NCBI RefSeq assembly: GCF_006352065.1
Contig: NZ_CP040915.1
Coordinates: 3,782,001 to 3,846,000 of the forward strand
DNA: 64,000 nt
Direction: 5' to 3'
DNA from: Georgenia yuyongxinii
GTDB taxonomy: Bacteria; Actinomycetota; Actinomycetes; Actinomycetales; Actinomycetaceae
Shown here: piece by piece, positions 19,094 to 27,892 of the stretch
Numbering within the stretch: the first letter of the stretch is position 1
How the letters are laid out: every line of letters begins with the position of its first letter
The notes under the pieces: model-generated
The model's database searches: none
What the model was told of the DNA's origin: nothing
Seen by the model: only the letters and a program-made list of their open reading frames with translations
Translations under genes and position numbers: made by a program

Positions 19094-19663
19094 TCAGTCC
19101 AGGTCGAGGTCCGCCACGCCCAGGGCGGCGTGGTACGGCACCCCGGTCGCCTCGATCGCCTCGCGTGCGCCGGTGGCCCGGTCCACGACGACGGCGACGG
19201 CGAGCACCTGGGCGCCGACCTCACGCAGCGCCTCGATCGCCGCCAGGGGGCTGCCCCCGGTGGTGGAGGTGTCCTCCAGGACCACCACGCGGCGCCCGCC
19301 GACATCGGGGCCCTCGATGCGCCGTCGCATGCCGTGGGACTTGACCTCCTTCCGGACGACGAACGCGTCCAGGTCCAGCCCACGGGAGGCCGCCGCGTGC
19401 AGCATCGCGGTGGCGACGGGGTCGGCGCCCATCGTCAGGCCGCCGACGGCGTCGACCTCGTCCGGGCCGAGGCCGGCTTCCTCGAGCATGTCGAGCATGA
19501 CGTGGCCGATGAGCGGCGCGGCCGCGTGGTGGAGGGTGGCGCGGCGCATGTCGACGTAGAAGTCGGACGTCAGGCCGGACGCCAGGGTGACCTCGCCGCG
19601 GACCACGGCGAGCTCACGGACCAGGGCGGCGAGCCGCGTGCGTGGGGTGTCGTTGGAGGTCAC
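19094..19663 (-). CDS. pyrE: Orotate phosphoribosyltransferase
   Basis: 189 residues, a full-length PyrE that converts orotate and PRPP to OMP in pyrimidine synthesis. Motifs: LASGLTSDFYVDMRR, FVVRKEVKSHG (PRPP-binding Lys pair) and the PRPP loop VVVLEDTSTTGGSPL. GTG start at 19663 with TAGGCT (19671-19676) 7 nt upstream, so probably leaderless. It is separate from other pyr genes. Confidence 0.94.
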   Translation of the reverse strand: MTSNDTPRTRLAALVRELAVVRGEVTLASGLTSDFYVDMRRATLHHAAAPLIGHVMLDMLEEAGLGPDEVDAVGGLTMGADPVATAMLHAAASRGLDLDAFVVRKEVKSHGMRRRIEGPDVGGRRVVVLEDTSTTGGSPLAAIEALREVGAQVLAVAVVVDRATGAREAIEATGVPYHAALGVADLDLD

Positions 19664-19673
19664 GGCCGCAAGC

Positions 19674-20453
19674 CTAACGGGCGGTCATCGCCCGTCCGCT
19701 GGCGGCCGGCCCGGCGACCGCGCGCACCAGGGCACGCGGGGCGTGCCGCAGCGCCGCGGCCGCCACCCGGTAGCGCAGCGACGGGACGACCACCACGTCC
19801 CCGCGGCGCACCCCCGCCAATGCGGCGGTGGCTACCTTCTCGACGTCGATCCAAGCCGGGGCGGGCCAGGTGGCCGCCTCGAGACCGGCCCGGTCGTGGA
19901 ACTCGGTGCGCACCAGGCCCGGGCACACCACGGTGGCGGTCACCCCGGTGCCGGCCAGCTCACCGGCCAGGGCCTCGGTGAAGGTGAGGACCCAGCCCTT
20001 GTGGGCGGCGTAGGTGCCCATGGTGGTGAGCGCGGACATCGAGGACACGTTGAGGATCGCCCCGCGCCCGCGCGGCACCATCGCCTCGGCGGCGGCCTTG
20101 GACAGCTCCAGCACCGCGCGGACCATGACCTCGATCGCCTCCTCCTCGCGGGCGAGGTCGCCACCGAGGAAGTGCTGGCCGAGGCCGAAGCCGGCGTTGT
20201 TCACCAGCAGGCCCACCGGCGCGTCGTCCTGGCGTAGCCGGGCGACGACGGCGTCGCGGCCGGCGGCGGTGGCGAGATCGGCCCGCAGGACCTCGACCTC
20301 GACCCCGGCTGCGGCGCGGAGCTGCCCGGCCAGGGTCTCCAGTCGGCCGGAGTCGCGGGCGACGAGCACCAGCCGGTGCCGGTTCGCCGCCAGCTGCCAG
20401 GCGAGCTCCAGGCCGATGCCCGAGGTGGCGCCGGTCACGAGTGCGGTTCCCAT
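19674..20453 (-). CDS. Short-chain dehydrogenase/reductase
   Basis: 259 residues, classical SDR fold. It starts GTALVTGATSGIGLELA (TGxxxGIG cofactor loop), then LVNNAGFGLGQ, LNVSSMSAL (catalytic Ser), YAAHK (YxxxK), CPGLVRTEFHD and an extended C-terminal Arg-rich region typical of the DltE-like SDRs. The substrate is unknown. I use the ATG at 20453, which has TACGCT 6 nt upstream; the frame runs further but without similarity. The divergent xth start is only 37 bp away. Confidence 0.88.
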   Translation of the reverse strand: MGTALVTGATSGIGLELAWQLAANRHRLVLVARDSGRLETLAGQLRAAAGVEVEVLRADLATAAGRDAVVARLRQDDAPVGLLVNNAGFGLGQHFLGGDLAREEEAIEVMVRAVLELSKAAAEAMVPRGRGAILNVSSMSALTTMGTYAAHKGWVLTFTEALAGELAGTGVTATVVCPGLVRTEFHDRAGLEAATWPAPAWIDVEKVATAALAGVRRGDVVVVPSLRYRVAAAALRHAPRALVRAVAGPAASGRAMTAR

Positions 20454-20459
20454 TCCGGC

Positions 20460-20483
20460 AGCGTAGGTGCTGGCCGGTACGGT
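20460..20483. promoter_or_regulatory. Back-to-back leaderless promoters (SDR / exonuclease III)
   Basis: In the 37-bp divergent gap, TACGCT (minus, 20460-20465) lies 6 nt before the SDR start and TACGGT (plus, 20478-20483) lies 7 nt before the xth start. Each gene's -35 region must lie in or near the other's coding start. Confidence 0.45.
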
Positions 20484-20490
20484 CGGCCCC

Positions 20491-21273
20491 ATGAGGCTGG
20501 CGACGTGGAACGTGAACTCGATCCGCACCCGGGTGGACCGGGTCCTGGCGTTCCTGGAGAGCTCCGGCACGGACGTGCTGGCGATGCAGGAGACCAAGTG
20601 CCGCGACGACCAGTTTCCGGCGCTGGCGTTCGAGGCCGCCGGCTACGAGGTGGCCCACCACGGGCTGAGCCAGTGGAACGGTGTCGCGGTGGCCTCCCGG
20701 GTGGGGCTCGAAGAGATCGAGATCGGCTTCCCCGGCATGCCCACGTGGGGTGAGCCGGCCGCGGCGGAGGCGCGGGCCATCGGCGTCACCTGCGACGGCG
20801 TGCGGGTGTGGAGCCTGTACGTGCCCAACGGCCGCACGCTCGAGGACCCGCACTACCGCTACAAGCTGGAGTGGCTCGCCGCCCTGCGGGCGGCCGCCGG
20901 CGGCTGGCTGGCGGCGGACCCGGACGCGGAGGTGGCCCTAGTGGGCGACTGGAACATCGCCCCGTTGGACACGGACGTGTGGGACATGTCGGTGTTCGAA
21001 GGGGCCACGCACGTCTCGGAGCCGGAGCGGGCGGCGTTCCGCGCCCTGGAGGACGCCGGCTTCGCGGAGGTGACCCGCACCTTCGTGCCCCAGCAGTACA
21101 CGTACTGGGACTACCAGCGCCTGCGCTTCCCCCGCAACGAGGGCATGCGCATCGACTTCGTCCACGCCTCCCCCGAGCTCGCCGCGCACGTCGTTGGCGC
21201 GACGATCCACCGGGACGAGCGCAAGGGCAAGGCACCCAGCGACCACGTCCCGGTGGTCATCGACATCGACTGA
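20491..21273 (+). CDS. xth: Exodeoxyribonuclease III (AP endonuclease family)
   Basis: 260 residues, EEP-fold nuclease acting in base-excision repair. Motifs in order: LATWNVNSIRTR, LAMQETKC (catalytic Glu, metal), VPNGRTLEDPHYRYKLEW, VGDWNIAPLDTDVW (Asp/Asn), and the C-terminal RIDFVHASPEL and APSDHVPVVIDID (catalytic Asp-His). Start ATG at 20491, leaderless by the -10 position. It converges on a ScyD/ScyE-like gene across a perfect 32-bp palindrome. Confidence 0.94.
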   Translation: MRLATWNVNSIRTRVDRVLAFLESSGTDVLAMQETKCRDDQFPALAFEAAGYEVAHHGLSQWNGVAVASRVGLEEIEIGFPGMPTWGEPAAAEARAIGVTCDGVRVWSLYVPNGRTLEDPHYRYKLEWLAALRAAAGGWLAADPDAEVALVGDWNIAPLDTDVWDMSVFEGATHVSEPERAAFRALEDAGFAEVTRTFVPQQYTYWDYQRLRFPRNEGMRIDFVHASPELAAHVVGATIHRDERKGKAPSDHVPVVIDID

Positions 21274-21294
21274 ACGGTGGCCAGCTGACCCGTC

Positions 21295-21326
21295 AGCAAC
21301 TGACATCTCGCGAGATGTCAGTTGCT
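21295..21326. repeat. Perfect 32-bp palindrome between convergent genes (copy 2)
   Basis: AGCAACTGACATCTCG followed at once by its exact reverse complement CGAGATGTCAGTTGCT, with no loop. Its central bases share GCGAGATGTCA/TGACATCTCGC with the compound palindrome at 10532-10612. Both occupy convergent gaps, suggesting a shared terminator-like or dispersed repeat family. Confidence 0.85.
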
Positions 21327-21337
21327 CACGCCGTTGA

Positions 21338-22471
21338 TCAGTCGAGCTCGAACCGCAGGATCTCGCCCTGGCCCGGGACGATCGTCTGGTTGGAGATGTA
21401 CACGGTGTCCTTGTGGACGGCCAGCCCGCCCGGCAGAGTCAGGTCGTCGGTGAGCAGCTTGTGGTCGTCGGTGTGCTTGCGGTTGACCTCGAAGAGGGCG
21501 CCGGTCGTGTCGTCCGAGGCGAGACCGTTTTGGGCGATCTCCAGCACGAGGAGGTTGCCGTCCTCGGTGAACGCGAGGTCGATGACGTTCGTGAAGCCGT
21601 CGGCATACACGGTCGGCTTCTCACCTGGCACGATCCGCCAGACGGTTGCCGTGCCGGTGACGAACGGGAAGCCAGTGAGCTGGCCGACGTAGAGGGCGCC
21701 GTCCGGGCCCTTGACGACTGCGTTGGGCACCGGGTCCGGCGCGATCTTGGTGCCCGGGGCGAGCGGGTTGTCCACCTCGGCCTCCTGCGGGAAGGTGGCG
21801 AGGGTGACGATCTTGCCGTCGGGCCGCACGCCGAGCAGCGAGTTGCCACCGGCGTCGGCGACCACGGTGAGCTTGCGGGTGAACGTCAACGAGTGAGGGT
21901 TGGTGTCGAGGTCGCTGTCCTCGGGGTTCTTGTCGAGCTCGAAGTCGGCGATGTCGGCGTACTCGTGCAGCTCGCCGTGGCGGACCCGGTTGACCGAGGC
22001 GAGCTGCTCGACGAGGTCCTCGTCCGCCCCGTCGGCCAGGAGGTCGGCCAGCAGTTCGGGGTTGTTGCCGAGGCCGACCGTGGCGTGCAGCTTGCCGTGT
22101 CGGTCGAAGGCGACGTCCGACGGGCCGATGGCGGCTGAGCCGTCCTCGGCGGCGAGCGAGGGGAGCCCGGTGACGACGTCGTGGACCTTCCCCCGCCGGA
22201 CATCGACCCGTGAGATCTTGCCCGTGTCGCCCAAGCACGTGGGCCCCTCGGGCCCCGCGATACAGGGTCCGTCACCGCCCCGGCCGGCCTGCGCGACGTA
22301 GAGGTCCCCGTGCCAGCCCAGCGCCAGGCCGCGCGGCCCGTCCAGTCCGCTGACGACCACCTCGGGGTTCTCCTCACTGCCGCCACCGTGGCCCAGGGCG
22401 GGCGCCGCCCCCAGGGCGACGACGGCACAGGCCGCCCCTGCGGCGGCGAGGGAGAGACGGGTTCGACGCAT
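21338..22471 (-). CDS. ScyD/ScyE-family secreted beta-propeller protein
   Basis: 377 residues with a Sec signal peptide (MRRTRLSLAAAGAACAVVALGAAPA). The mature part is a beta-propeller with repeated GPRGLALGWHGDLYVAQAG, GPSDVAFDRHGKLHATVGLG, GPDGALYVGQLTGFPF and LAFTEDGNLLVLEIA blades, as in the ScyD/ScyE family. In cyanobacteria the namesakes sit in scytonemin operons; in actinobacteria the family is common and its role unknown. ATG at 22471 with ggaggtgcgtc before it. The 184-bp gap upstream (22472-22655) shows no gene. Confidence 0.82.
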   Translation of the reverse strand: MRRTRLSLAAAGAACAVVALGAAPALGHGGGSEENPEVVVSGLDGPRGLALGWHGDLYVAQAGRGGDGPCIAGPEGPTCLGDTGKISRVDVRRGKVHDVVTGLPSLAAEDGSAAIGPSDVAFDRHGKLHATVGLGNNPELLADLLADGADEDLVEQLASVNRVRHGELHEYADIADFELDKNPEDSDLDTNPHSLTFTRKLTVVADAGGNSLLGVRPDGKIVTLATFPQEAEVDNPLAPGTKIAPDPVPNAVVKGPDGALYVGQLTGFPFVTGTATVWRIVPGEKPTVYADGFTNVIDLAFTEDGNLLVLEIAQNGLASDDTTGALFEVNRKHTDDHKLLTDDLTLPGGLAVHKDTVYISNQTIVPGQGEILRFELD

Positions 22472-22655
22472 GACGCACCTCCGGCCGCCGGCCGACCCGG
22501 GCTGGCGCGCCGGGCGGGTCTGGGTTGGGAGGGCACGCGTCGCTGCCGCCTGCGGTGAGGGAAGTAAACGAGGCGCCGCCGGGTGGGGTCAACGGAGGGA
22601 GTGAGTGCGGGGTGAGCGGGGGCGAGCCGGGGCGGTAGGTGGGGGGTTGGCCTCG

Positions 22656-23258
22656 TCAGCGGCTCTGCAGGGCGTCGAGCGCGACGGCGATCGAGACGGC
22701 CAGGCGGAAGTCCAGCCGTGGGTCGGGCACGGTGATCGTGTACCGGTCCCGCACCGCCACGTGCTTCTGGGAGCTCATCACGGTCTGGCCCGTGGCGTTG
22801 TCGGTGAAGTCGAAGTGGAAGAGGAACGGCACCCAGGTCTCCCCCAGGACCGGGATGAAGTCCCACACCCGCCGCAGGACGGCCACGCCCCGGTTCCGCT
22901 CCGTGCCGCGGGCCTCCAGGCCCGACCCGGACACGTGCCAGGTGGAGCGGACCAAGCTCGCCTTGAAGTCCTTGCGGAAGAAGCCGATCGGCTGCCCGGC
23001 AGCGTCCCAGACGTCGTAGCCGGAGCTAGGGTCGATCACCTTGCGGGCCTTGAAGGAGAACACCGGCCGCTGCTTGTCCCGGTCGGTGTAGAAGGTGACG
23101 TGCTCCTTCATGGCCATGCGCTTCTGCTCCGCGAACGCCAGCAGCGGGCCCTCCGCACCGTCAGGGTTGGCCGCGAGCACCTCGTACCGGTTCACCATCA
23201 TGGTGAGGTGCTGCCGGACGAAGAACTGGGGAACGTGGTGCACGGGCAGCGTCGTCAT
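22656..23258 (-). CDS. Tubby C-terminal/LURP-one-like domain protein
   Basis: 200 residues. A run of short beta strands, NRYEVLAANPDGAEGPLLAFAEQKRMAMKEHVTF..VFSFKARKVIDPSSGYDVWDAAGQPIGFFRKDF in outline, matches the LURP-one-related/scramblase-like fold seen in many actinobacteria; residues are non-catalytic and function is unknown. It starts 18 bp after the stop of the upstream GDPD gene on the same strand, so the two are probably co-transcribed. A lipid-related role would fit both the fold and the neighbour, but that is inference. Confidence 0.65.
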   Translation of the reverse strand: MTTLPVHHVPQFFVRQHLTMMVNRYEVLAANPDGAEGPLLAFAEQKRMAMKEHVTFYTDRDKQRPVFSFKARKVIDPSSGYDVWDAAGQPIGFFRKDFKASLVRSTWHVSGSGLEARGTERNRGVAVLRRVWDFIPVLGETWVPFLFHFDFTDNATGQTVMSSQKHVAVRDRYTITVPDPRLDFRLAVSIAVALDALQSR

Positions 23259-23276
23259 GGGGGGAGTCTGGCCCTG

Positions 23277-24059
23277 TCAGCGGGCGGCGAGCCAGCCGCG
23301 CAGCCGGTCGGGGCGGTCGGTGATGATGCCGTCCACGCCGGCGGCGACGGCGGCCGCCCAGTGGGCGGGCTCGTCCAGCGTCCACACCATGGTCCGCAAG
23401 CCCTCGCCGTGTAGCGCGTCGACGAGGTCGGGCTCGCGCCGCAGCAGCCGCCCGGAGGGATTCAGGGTCATGACGCGAAGCTCCCGGCACAGGGCGAGGA
23501 GGTCCTCGGGCAGCTCGTCGACGAGCAGGCCGCGCGGCAGCTCCGGCGCGGCGGCGCGCAGCGCCTCGACGGTGGCGACGTCGAAGCTCTGCACGACCAT
23601 GCGGTCGGCGAGCCCCATGAGATCGACGGCGTCGGTGACCTGGCGCACCTCCTCAGTGCCCCACGGGCCCTTGAACTCCGCGAGCAGACAGATCGGAGGG
23701 TGCGCGACGAAGAACGCGAGCAGGTCCTCCCCCGTCGGCACCCGCTGCCCGCCGAAGTGGTCCGAGAACCAGTCGCCCGCGTCGAGGTCGGCCACTTGAG
23801 CCGCGGTGAGCCGGTCCACCCGGCCGGCGCCGTTCGTCGTGCGGTCCACGGTCTCGTCGTGGATGACGACGGCGACGCCGTCCGCCGTCAGCTGCAGGTC
23901 GATCTCGATGACGTCGGCGCCCACCCGCCAGGCCGACTCGAGCGCGGCGAGGGTGTTCTCGGGCGCCACCGAGGAGTTCCCGCGGTGCGCGATGACGAGC
24001 GGGAGACCGGTGGTGGCGGGCTGTCCGTCCGGCCGAGGATCGAGGTCCGTGGTGGTCAT
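23277..24059 (-). CDS. Glycerophosphodiester phosphodiesterase
   Basis: 260 residues, a TIM-barrel GDPD. Active-site strands: VIAHRGNSSVAPENTLAAL (catalytic His), VIEIDLQLTADGVAVVIHDETVDRTTNG in the family order (metal Glu/Asp and second His), LLAEFKG, and GVDGIITDRPDRL at the C-terminus. It has no signal peptide, so it should act in the cytoplasm on deacylated phospholipids, releasing glycerol-3-phosphate. It heads a probable two-gene unit with the tubby-like protein. The 203-bp upstream gap, 24060-24262, holds a TAGCGT -10-like box but no gene. Confidence 0.92.
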   Translation of the reverse strand: MTTTDLDPRPDGQPATTGLPLVIAHRGNSSVAPENTLAALESAWRVGADVIEIDLQLTADGVAVVIHDETVDRTTNGAGRVDRLTAAQVADLDAGDWFSDHFGGQRVPTGEDLLAFFVAHPPICLLAEFKGPWGTEEVRQVTDAVDLMGLADRMVVQSFDVATVEALRAAAPELPRGLLVDELPEDLLALCRELRVMTLNPSGRLLRREPDLVDALHGEGLRTMVWTLDEPAHWAAAVAAGVDGIITDRPDRLRGWLAAR

Positions 24060-24262
24060 GCGGCTTCCGTTCTCTGAGGCGACGCCGCCACGCTAGTTCC
24101 GCGACGTCACACGAGCGGCGTCCGCCCCGGGCTGACGACAACTGTTCCCGAGACGTTCAGCCGTGGTCTCGCGCCGCGTCGCTCACCGCTCACCTGTCGA
24201 GGAATTCTCGCGCTGCGGACACTGGGGCGCTGCGGTCCGCGCGGGGCAGAAGTACCAGAGAC

Positions 24263-25075
24263 CTACGCCCGGGCGTGGTCGGCGAGGATCGCGTCGGTCA
24301 GCCGTGGCCAGGTGCGGCCGGCCCACTCCCCGAACGGCTTCGCCCCCAGGAACGCGGCCGCCAGCTGGGCGTCGGGGTCCACCCACAGGAAGCTGCCCGA
24401 CTGGCCGAAGTGGCCGAACGTGCGCGGCGAGGAGCTCGCCCCGGTCCAGTGCGGGGACTTGTGGTCGCGGATCTCGAACCCGAGTCCCCAGTCGTTGTGC
24501 TCCTGGCGGCCGAAGCCGGGCAGCACCCCGGACAGGCCCGGGAAGACGACCTGCGTCGCCTCGGCGAACAGCTCGTCGTCGAGCAAGGTGGGCGCGAGCA
24601 GCTCACGCCCGAGCCGGGCAAGGTCCTCCGCCGAGCCGCTGGCCGCGTGCGCGGGTGAGCCCTCGATCAGGACGGTGGACATCCCGAGCGGGTCGATGAC
24701 CGTCTCCTCGGCCCAGCTGGTGAAGTCGGCGCCTACCTGCTCGGACACGTGCTCGGCCACGAGCTCGATGCCGTAGTTGGAGTACACCCGCCGACGTCCG
24801 ACCGGGGAGATCGTGGCGCCGGCGTCGAAGGGCACTCCGGAGGCGTGCGCGAGCAGGTGCCGCACCGTGGCACCCTCGGGCCCGGCGGGGTCGTCGAGGC
24901 CGACCAGCCCGCGCTTCACCGCGACCAGGGTGGCCAGCGCCGACACGAGCTTGGTCACCGACGCCCACCGGAACACGGTGCCCGTCTCGCCATAGGTGGC
25001 CACGACGCCGTCGGCGTCCGTCACCACCACCCCGACGGGGAAGTCCAGGTCGCGCAGTGCCTCGAAGGTCGTCAC
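24263..25075 (-). CDS. Beta-lactamase-fold serine hydrolase (class C-like / esterase type)
   Basis: 270 residues with the penicillin-binding/class C beta-lactamase fold: the SxxK motif ASVTKLVSAL at about residue 39, YSNYG as the YxN motif, and FGHFGQSGSFLWVD as the third motif, where the usual KTG reads HFGQSG, which is common in esterase-type members. There is no signal peptide, so it acts in the cytoplasm and is unlikely to be a resistance enzyme. Start GTG at 25075. It is 69 bp downstream of clpB on the same strand; co-transcription is possible. Confidence 0.82.
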   Translation of the reverse strand: MTTFEALRDLDFPVGVVVTDADGVVATYGETGTVFRWASVTKLVSALATLVAVKRGLVGLDDPAGPEGATVRHLLAHASGVPFDAGATISPVGRRRVYSNYGIELVAEHVSEQVGADFTSWAEETVIDPLGMSTVLIEGSPAHAASGSAEDLARLGRELLAPTLLDDELFAEATQVVFPGLSGVLPGFGRQEHNDWGLGFEIRDHKSPHWTGASSSPRTFGHFGQSGSFLWVDPDAQLAAAFLGAKPFGEWAGRTWPRLTDAILADHARA

Positions 25076-25144
25076 GGGACCAGGGTGCCACGACGTCGCG
25101 GGGGCGCCGCCCTCCGGCGACGCCCCGCGCCCGTCGGCCCACCG

Positions 25145-27814
25145 TCACGTCCGGACGGCGCCCTCCGGCGTCGCCACGGTGAGGACCAGCCCCTGCCCCT
25201 CGGGCAGCGAGCCGGTCTGGGCCAGGGCCGCGGCCGGGTCGATGTCCGCCCGGTCCACGGTGACCGTGTCGCCGTCGTGGACCTCGCCGGCCAGGAGCAT
25301 CTTGGCGAGCGTGTCGCCGATCTCCCGCTGAATCAGCCGGCGCAGCGGCCGGGCGCCGTACGCTGGGTCGTAGCCCTCCAGCGCCAGCCACTCGCGGGCG
25401 GCGTCGGTCACCTCCAGCCGCAGGCGGCGCTCCGCCAGCCGCAGGGCCAGCCGGTCCACCTGCAGGTCCACGATCGAGCCGAGCTCGTCGAGGCTGAGCG
25501 CGTCGAAGATGACGACGTCGTCGAGCCGGTTGAGGAACTCCGGCTTGAAGCTGACCCGCACCGCGGCCATCACGGCCTCACGCTTGGCGGCCTCGTCCAG
25601 GCTCTGGTCGACGAGGAACTGCGAGCCAAGGTTCGAGGTCAGCACGAGGATGGTGTTGCGGAAGTCCACCGTGCGGCCCTGGCCGTCGGTGAGCCGACCG
25701 TCGTCGAGCACCTGCAGGAGGATGTCGAAGACCTCGGGGTGGGCCTTCTCCACCTCGTCCAGCAGCACGACGGCGTAGGGCCGACGGCGGACCGCCTCGG
25801 TGAGCTGGCCGCCCTCCTCGTAGCCGACGTACCCCGGCGGGGCACCGACGAGCCGGGCCACCGAGTGCTTCTCGGAGTACTCCGACATGTCGATGCGCAC
25901 CGTGGCGCGCTCGTCGTCGAAGAGGAAGTCCGCCAGGGACTTGGCCAGCTCGGTCTTGCCCACGCCGGTGGGCCCGAGGAAGAGGAAGGAGCCGGTGGGC
26001 CGGTCGGGGTCGGCGACGCCGGCCCGCGAGCGGCGCACCGCGTCGGACACGGCGCGCACGGCCGTGCGCTGACCGATGAGGCGCTGACCGATGACGTCCT
26101 CCATGTGGAGGAGCTTCTCGGTCTCACCCTGGAGCAGCCTGCCGACGGGGATGCCGGTCCAGGTGGCCACCACCTCGGCGACCTCGTCCGGGCCGACGTG
26201 GTCGGTGACCATCGGGGCCTGGCGCGTCGCCGCCCCTTCCACCGCCCCCGCCTCCTCCGCCTGCTCGGCGGCGGCGAGCTCGCGTTCGAGCGTGGGGATC
26301 TCTCCGTACAGCAGCCGCGAGGCGGTCTCCAGGTCACCCTCACGCTGCGCCCGGTCGGACTCGGTGCGCAGGGCGTCGAGCTGGGCCTTGATGTCACCGA
26401 CCCGGTTGTGGCCGGCCTTCTCGGCCTCCCACCGGGCGGTCATGCTCGCCAGCTCCTCCTGCCGGTCGGCGAGGTCGGCGCGCAGCTTCTCGAGTCGCTC
26501 CTGCGAGGCCGGGTCGTCCGACTTCGCCAGGGCGAGCTCCTCCATCTTGAGCCGGTCCACGGTGCGGCGGAGCTCGTCGATCTCGATCGGGGAGGAGTCG
26601 AGCTCCATCCGCAGCCGGGACGCCGCCTCGTCGACGAGGTCGATGGCCTTGTCGGGCAGCTGGCGGCCGGTGATGTAGCGGTGCGAGAGCGCCGCGGCCG
26701 CGACCAGGGCGCCGTCGGAGATGCGGACCTTGTGGTGGGCCTCGTAGCGCGGGGCGATGCCGCGCAGGATCGCGACGGTGTCCTCCACCGAGGGCTCGCC
26801 GACGAAGACCTGCTGGAAGCGGCGCTCCAGCGCCGGGTCCTTCTCGATGCGCTCGCGGTACTCGTCCAGCGTGGTGGCGCCGACCAGGCGCAGCTCACCG
26901 CGGGCGAGCATGGGCTTGAGCATGTTGCCCGCGTCCATGGAGCCCTCGGAGGCACCGGCGCCGACGACGGTGTGCAGCTCGTCGATGAAGGTGACGACCT
27001 CGCCGTCGGAGCTCTTGATCTCCTCCAGGACGGCCTTGAGCCGCTCCTCGAACTCGCCGCGGTACTTCGCGCCGGCCACCATGGCGGCCAGGTCCAGGGC
27101 GATGAGGCGCTTGCCGCGCAGGGAGTCGGGCACGTCGCCGGCCACGATCCGCTGGGCCAGGCCCTCGACGACGGCGGTCTTGCCGACGCCGGGCTCGCCG
27201 ATGAGCACGGGGTTGTTCTTGGTGCGGCGGGAGAGTACCTGCACGACGCGACGGATCTCGGCGTCGCGGCCGATGACCGGGTCGAGCTTGCCGTCGCGGG
27301 CGGCGGCGGTCATGTCCTGGCCGTACTTCTCCAGGGCCTTGAAGGTGCCCTCCGGGTCCGGCGAGGTGACCTTGCCCGTGCCGCGCACGGTGGGCAGCGC
27401 GGCGAGCAGCCCCTCGCGGTTGGCGCCGGCGGCGCGCAGGATCTCCCCGGCCGGGCTGGTGGACGCGGCGAGCGCGACAAGGAGGTGCTCGGTGGAGACG
27501 TATTCGTCACCCAGGGCCCGGGCCTCGTTGCCGGCGTCGGTGATCATCGTCATCGTCGCCCGGGAGGTCTGCGGCTGGGCGACCGAGGAGCCGGACGCGC
27601 CGGGCAGCGTGGCGAGCGAGGCGCGGACGCGCTGGGCGATCGCGCCACGGTCGGCCCCGACGGCGTCGAGCAGGGCGGCGGCGACCCCGCCCTCCTGCTG
27701 GAGCAGGGCGGCGAGCACGTGCGCGGGCTCCAGCTGCGGGTTGCCCGCGGTGGACGCGGCGCGGATCGCCTCGGCGATCGCCTCCTGCGACTTGGTGGTG
27801 AGCTTGGTGTCCAT
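25145..27814 (-). CDS. clpB: ATP-dependent chaperone ClpB
   Basis: 889 residues, full-length disaggregase. N-domain at 1-150 ([17 protein letters not shown]), first AAA+ module with Walker A GEPGVGKT, the coiled-coil middle domain at about 410-530 (rich in Glu/Arg, [22 protein letters not shown] region), second AAA+ module with [15 protein letters not shown] and a GYVGYEEGG pore loop, and a C-terminal small domain. It works with DnaK to rescue aggregated proteins. A HAIR-type inverted repeat at 27866-27890 indicates repression by HspR, itself encoded at 48 kb. Confidence 0.97.
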   Translation of the reverse strand: MDTKLTTKSQEAIAEAIRAASTAGNPQLEPAHVLAALLQQEGGVAAALLDAVGADRGAIAQRVRASLATLPGASGSSVAQPQTSRATMTMITDAGNEARALGDEYVSTEHLLVALAASTSPAGEILRAAGANREGLLAALPTVRGTGKVTSPDPEGTFKALEKYGQDMTAAARDGKLDPVIGRDAEIRRVVQVLSRRTKNNPVLIGEPGVGKTAVVEGLAQRIVAGDVPDSLRGKRLIALDLAAMVAGAKYRGEFEERLKAVLEEIKSSDGEVVTFIDELHTVVGAGASEGSMDAGNMLKPMLARGELRLVGATTLDEYRERIEKDPALERRFQQVFVGEPSVEDTVAILRGIAPRYEAHHKVRISDGALVAAAALSHRYITGRQLPDKAIDLVDEAASRLRMELDSSPIEIDELRRTVDRLKMEELALAKSDDPASQERLEKLRADLADRQEELASMTARWEAEKAGHNRVGDIKAQLDALRTESDRAQREGDLETASRLLYGEIPTLERELAAAEQAEEAGAVEGAATRQAPMVTDHVGPDEVAEVVATWTGIPVGRLLQGETEKLLHMEDVIGQRLIGQRTAVRAVSDAVRRSRAGVADPDRPTGSFLFLGPTGVGKTELAKSLADFLFDDERATVRIDMSEYSEKHSVARLVGAPPGYVGYEEGGQLTEAVRRRPYAVVLLDEVEKAHPEVFDILLQVLDDGRLTDGQGRTVDFRNTILVLTSNLGSQFLVDQSLDEAAKREAVMAAVRVSFKPEFLNRLDDVVIFDALSLDELGSIVDLQVDRLALRLAERRLRLEVTDAAREWLALEGYDPAYGARPLRRLIQREIGDTLAKMLLAGEVHDGDTVTVDRADIDPAAALAQTGSLPEGQGLVLTVATPEGAVRT

Positions 27815-27865
27815 GTGACCTCCGGGTCGATCAGAGTTCAGAGTCAGTACGGATCAACCGTTCCG

Positions 27866-27890
27866 AAGTTGAGTCTATTCCGCTCAACTT
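27866..27890 (-). promoter_or_regulatory. HspR operator (HAIR) upstream of clpB
   Basis: Inverted repeat AAGTTGAG-N9-CTCAACTT, a close match to the HAIR consensus CTTGAGT-N7-ACTCAAG. It lies 52 bp before the clpB start, just after the corA stop, and matches the sites before dnaK. Confidence 0.85.
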
Positions 27891-27892
27891 AC

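Noticed and set aside
24183-24262. A Cys-containing minus-strand frame after the beta-lactamase-like gene
   Set aside because: It is a short continuation in another frame across the 3' end of the hydrolase, without start signals or recognisable family.
24263-25075. Beta-lactamase resistance gene
   Set aside because: No signal peptide, and the third motif is HFGQSG, not KTG; more likely a cytoplasmic esterase or peptidase of the same fold.
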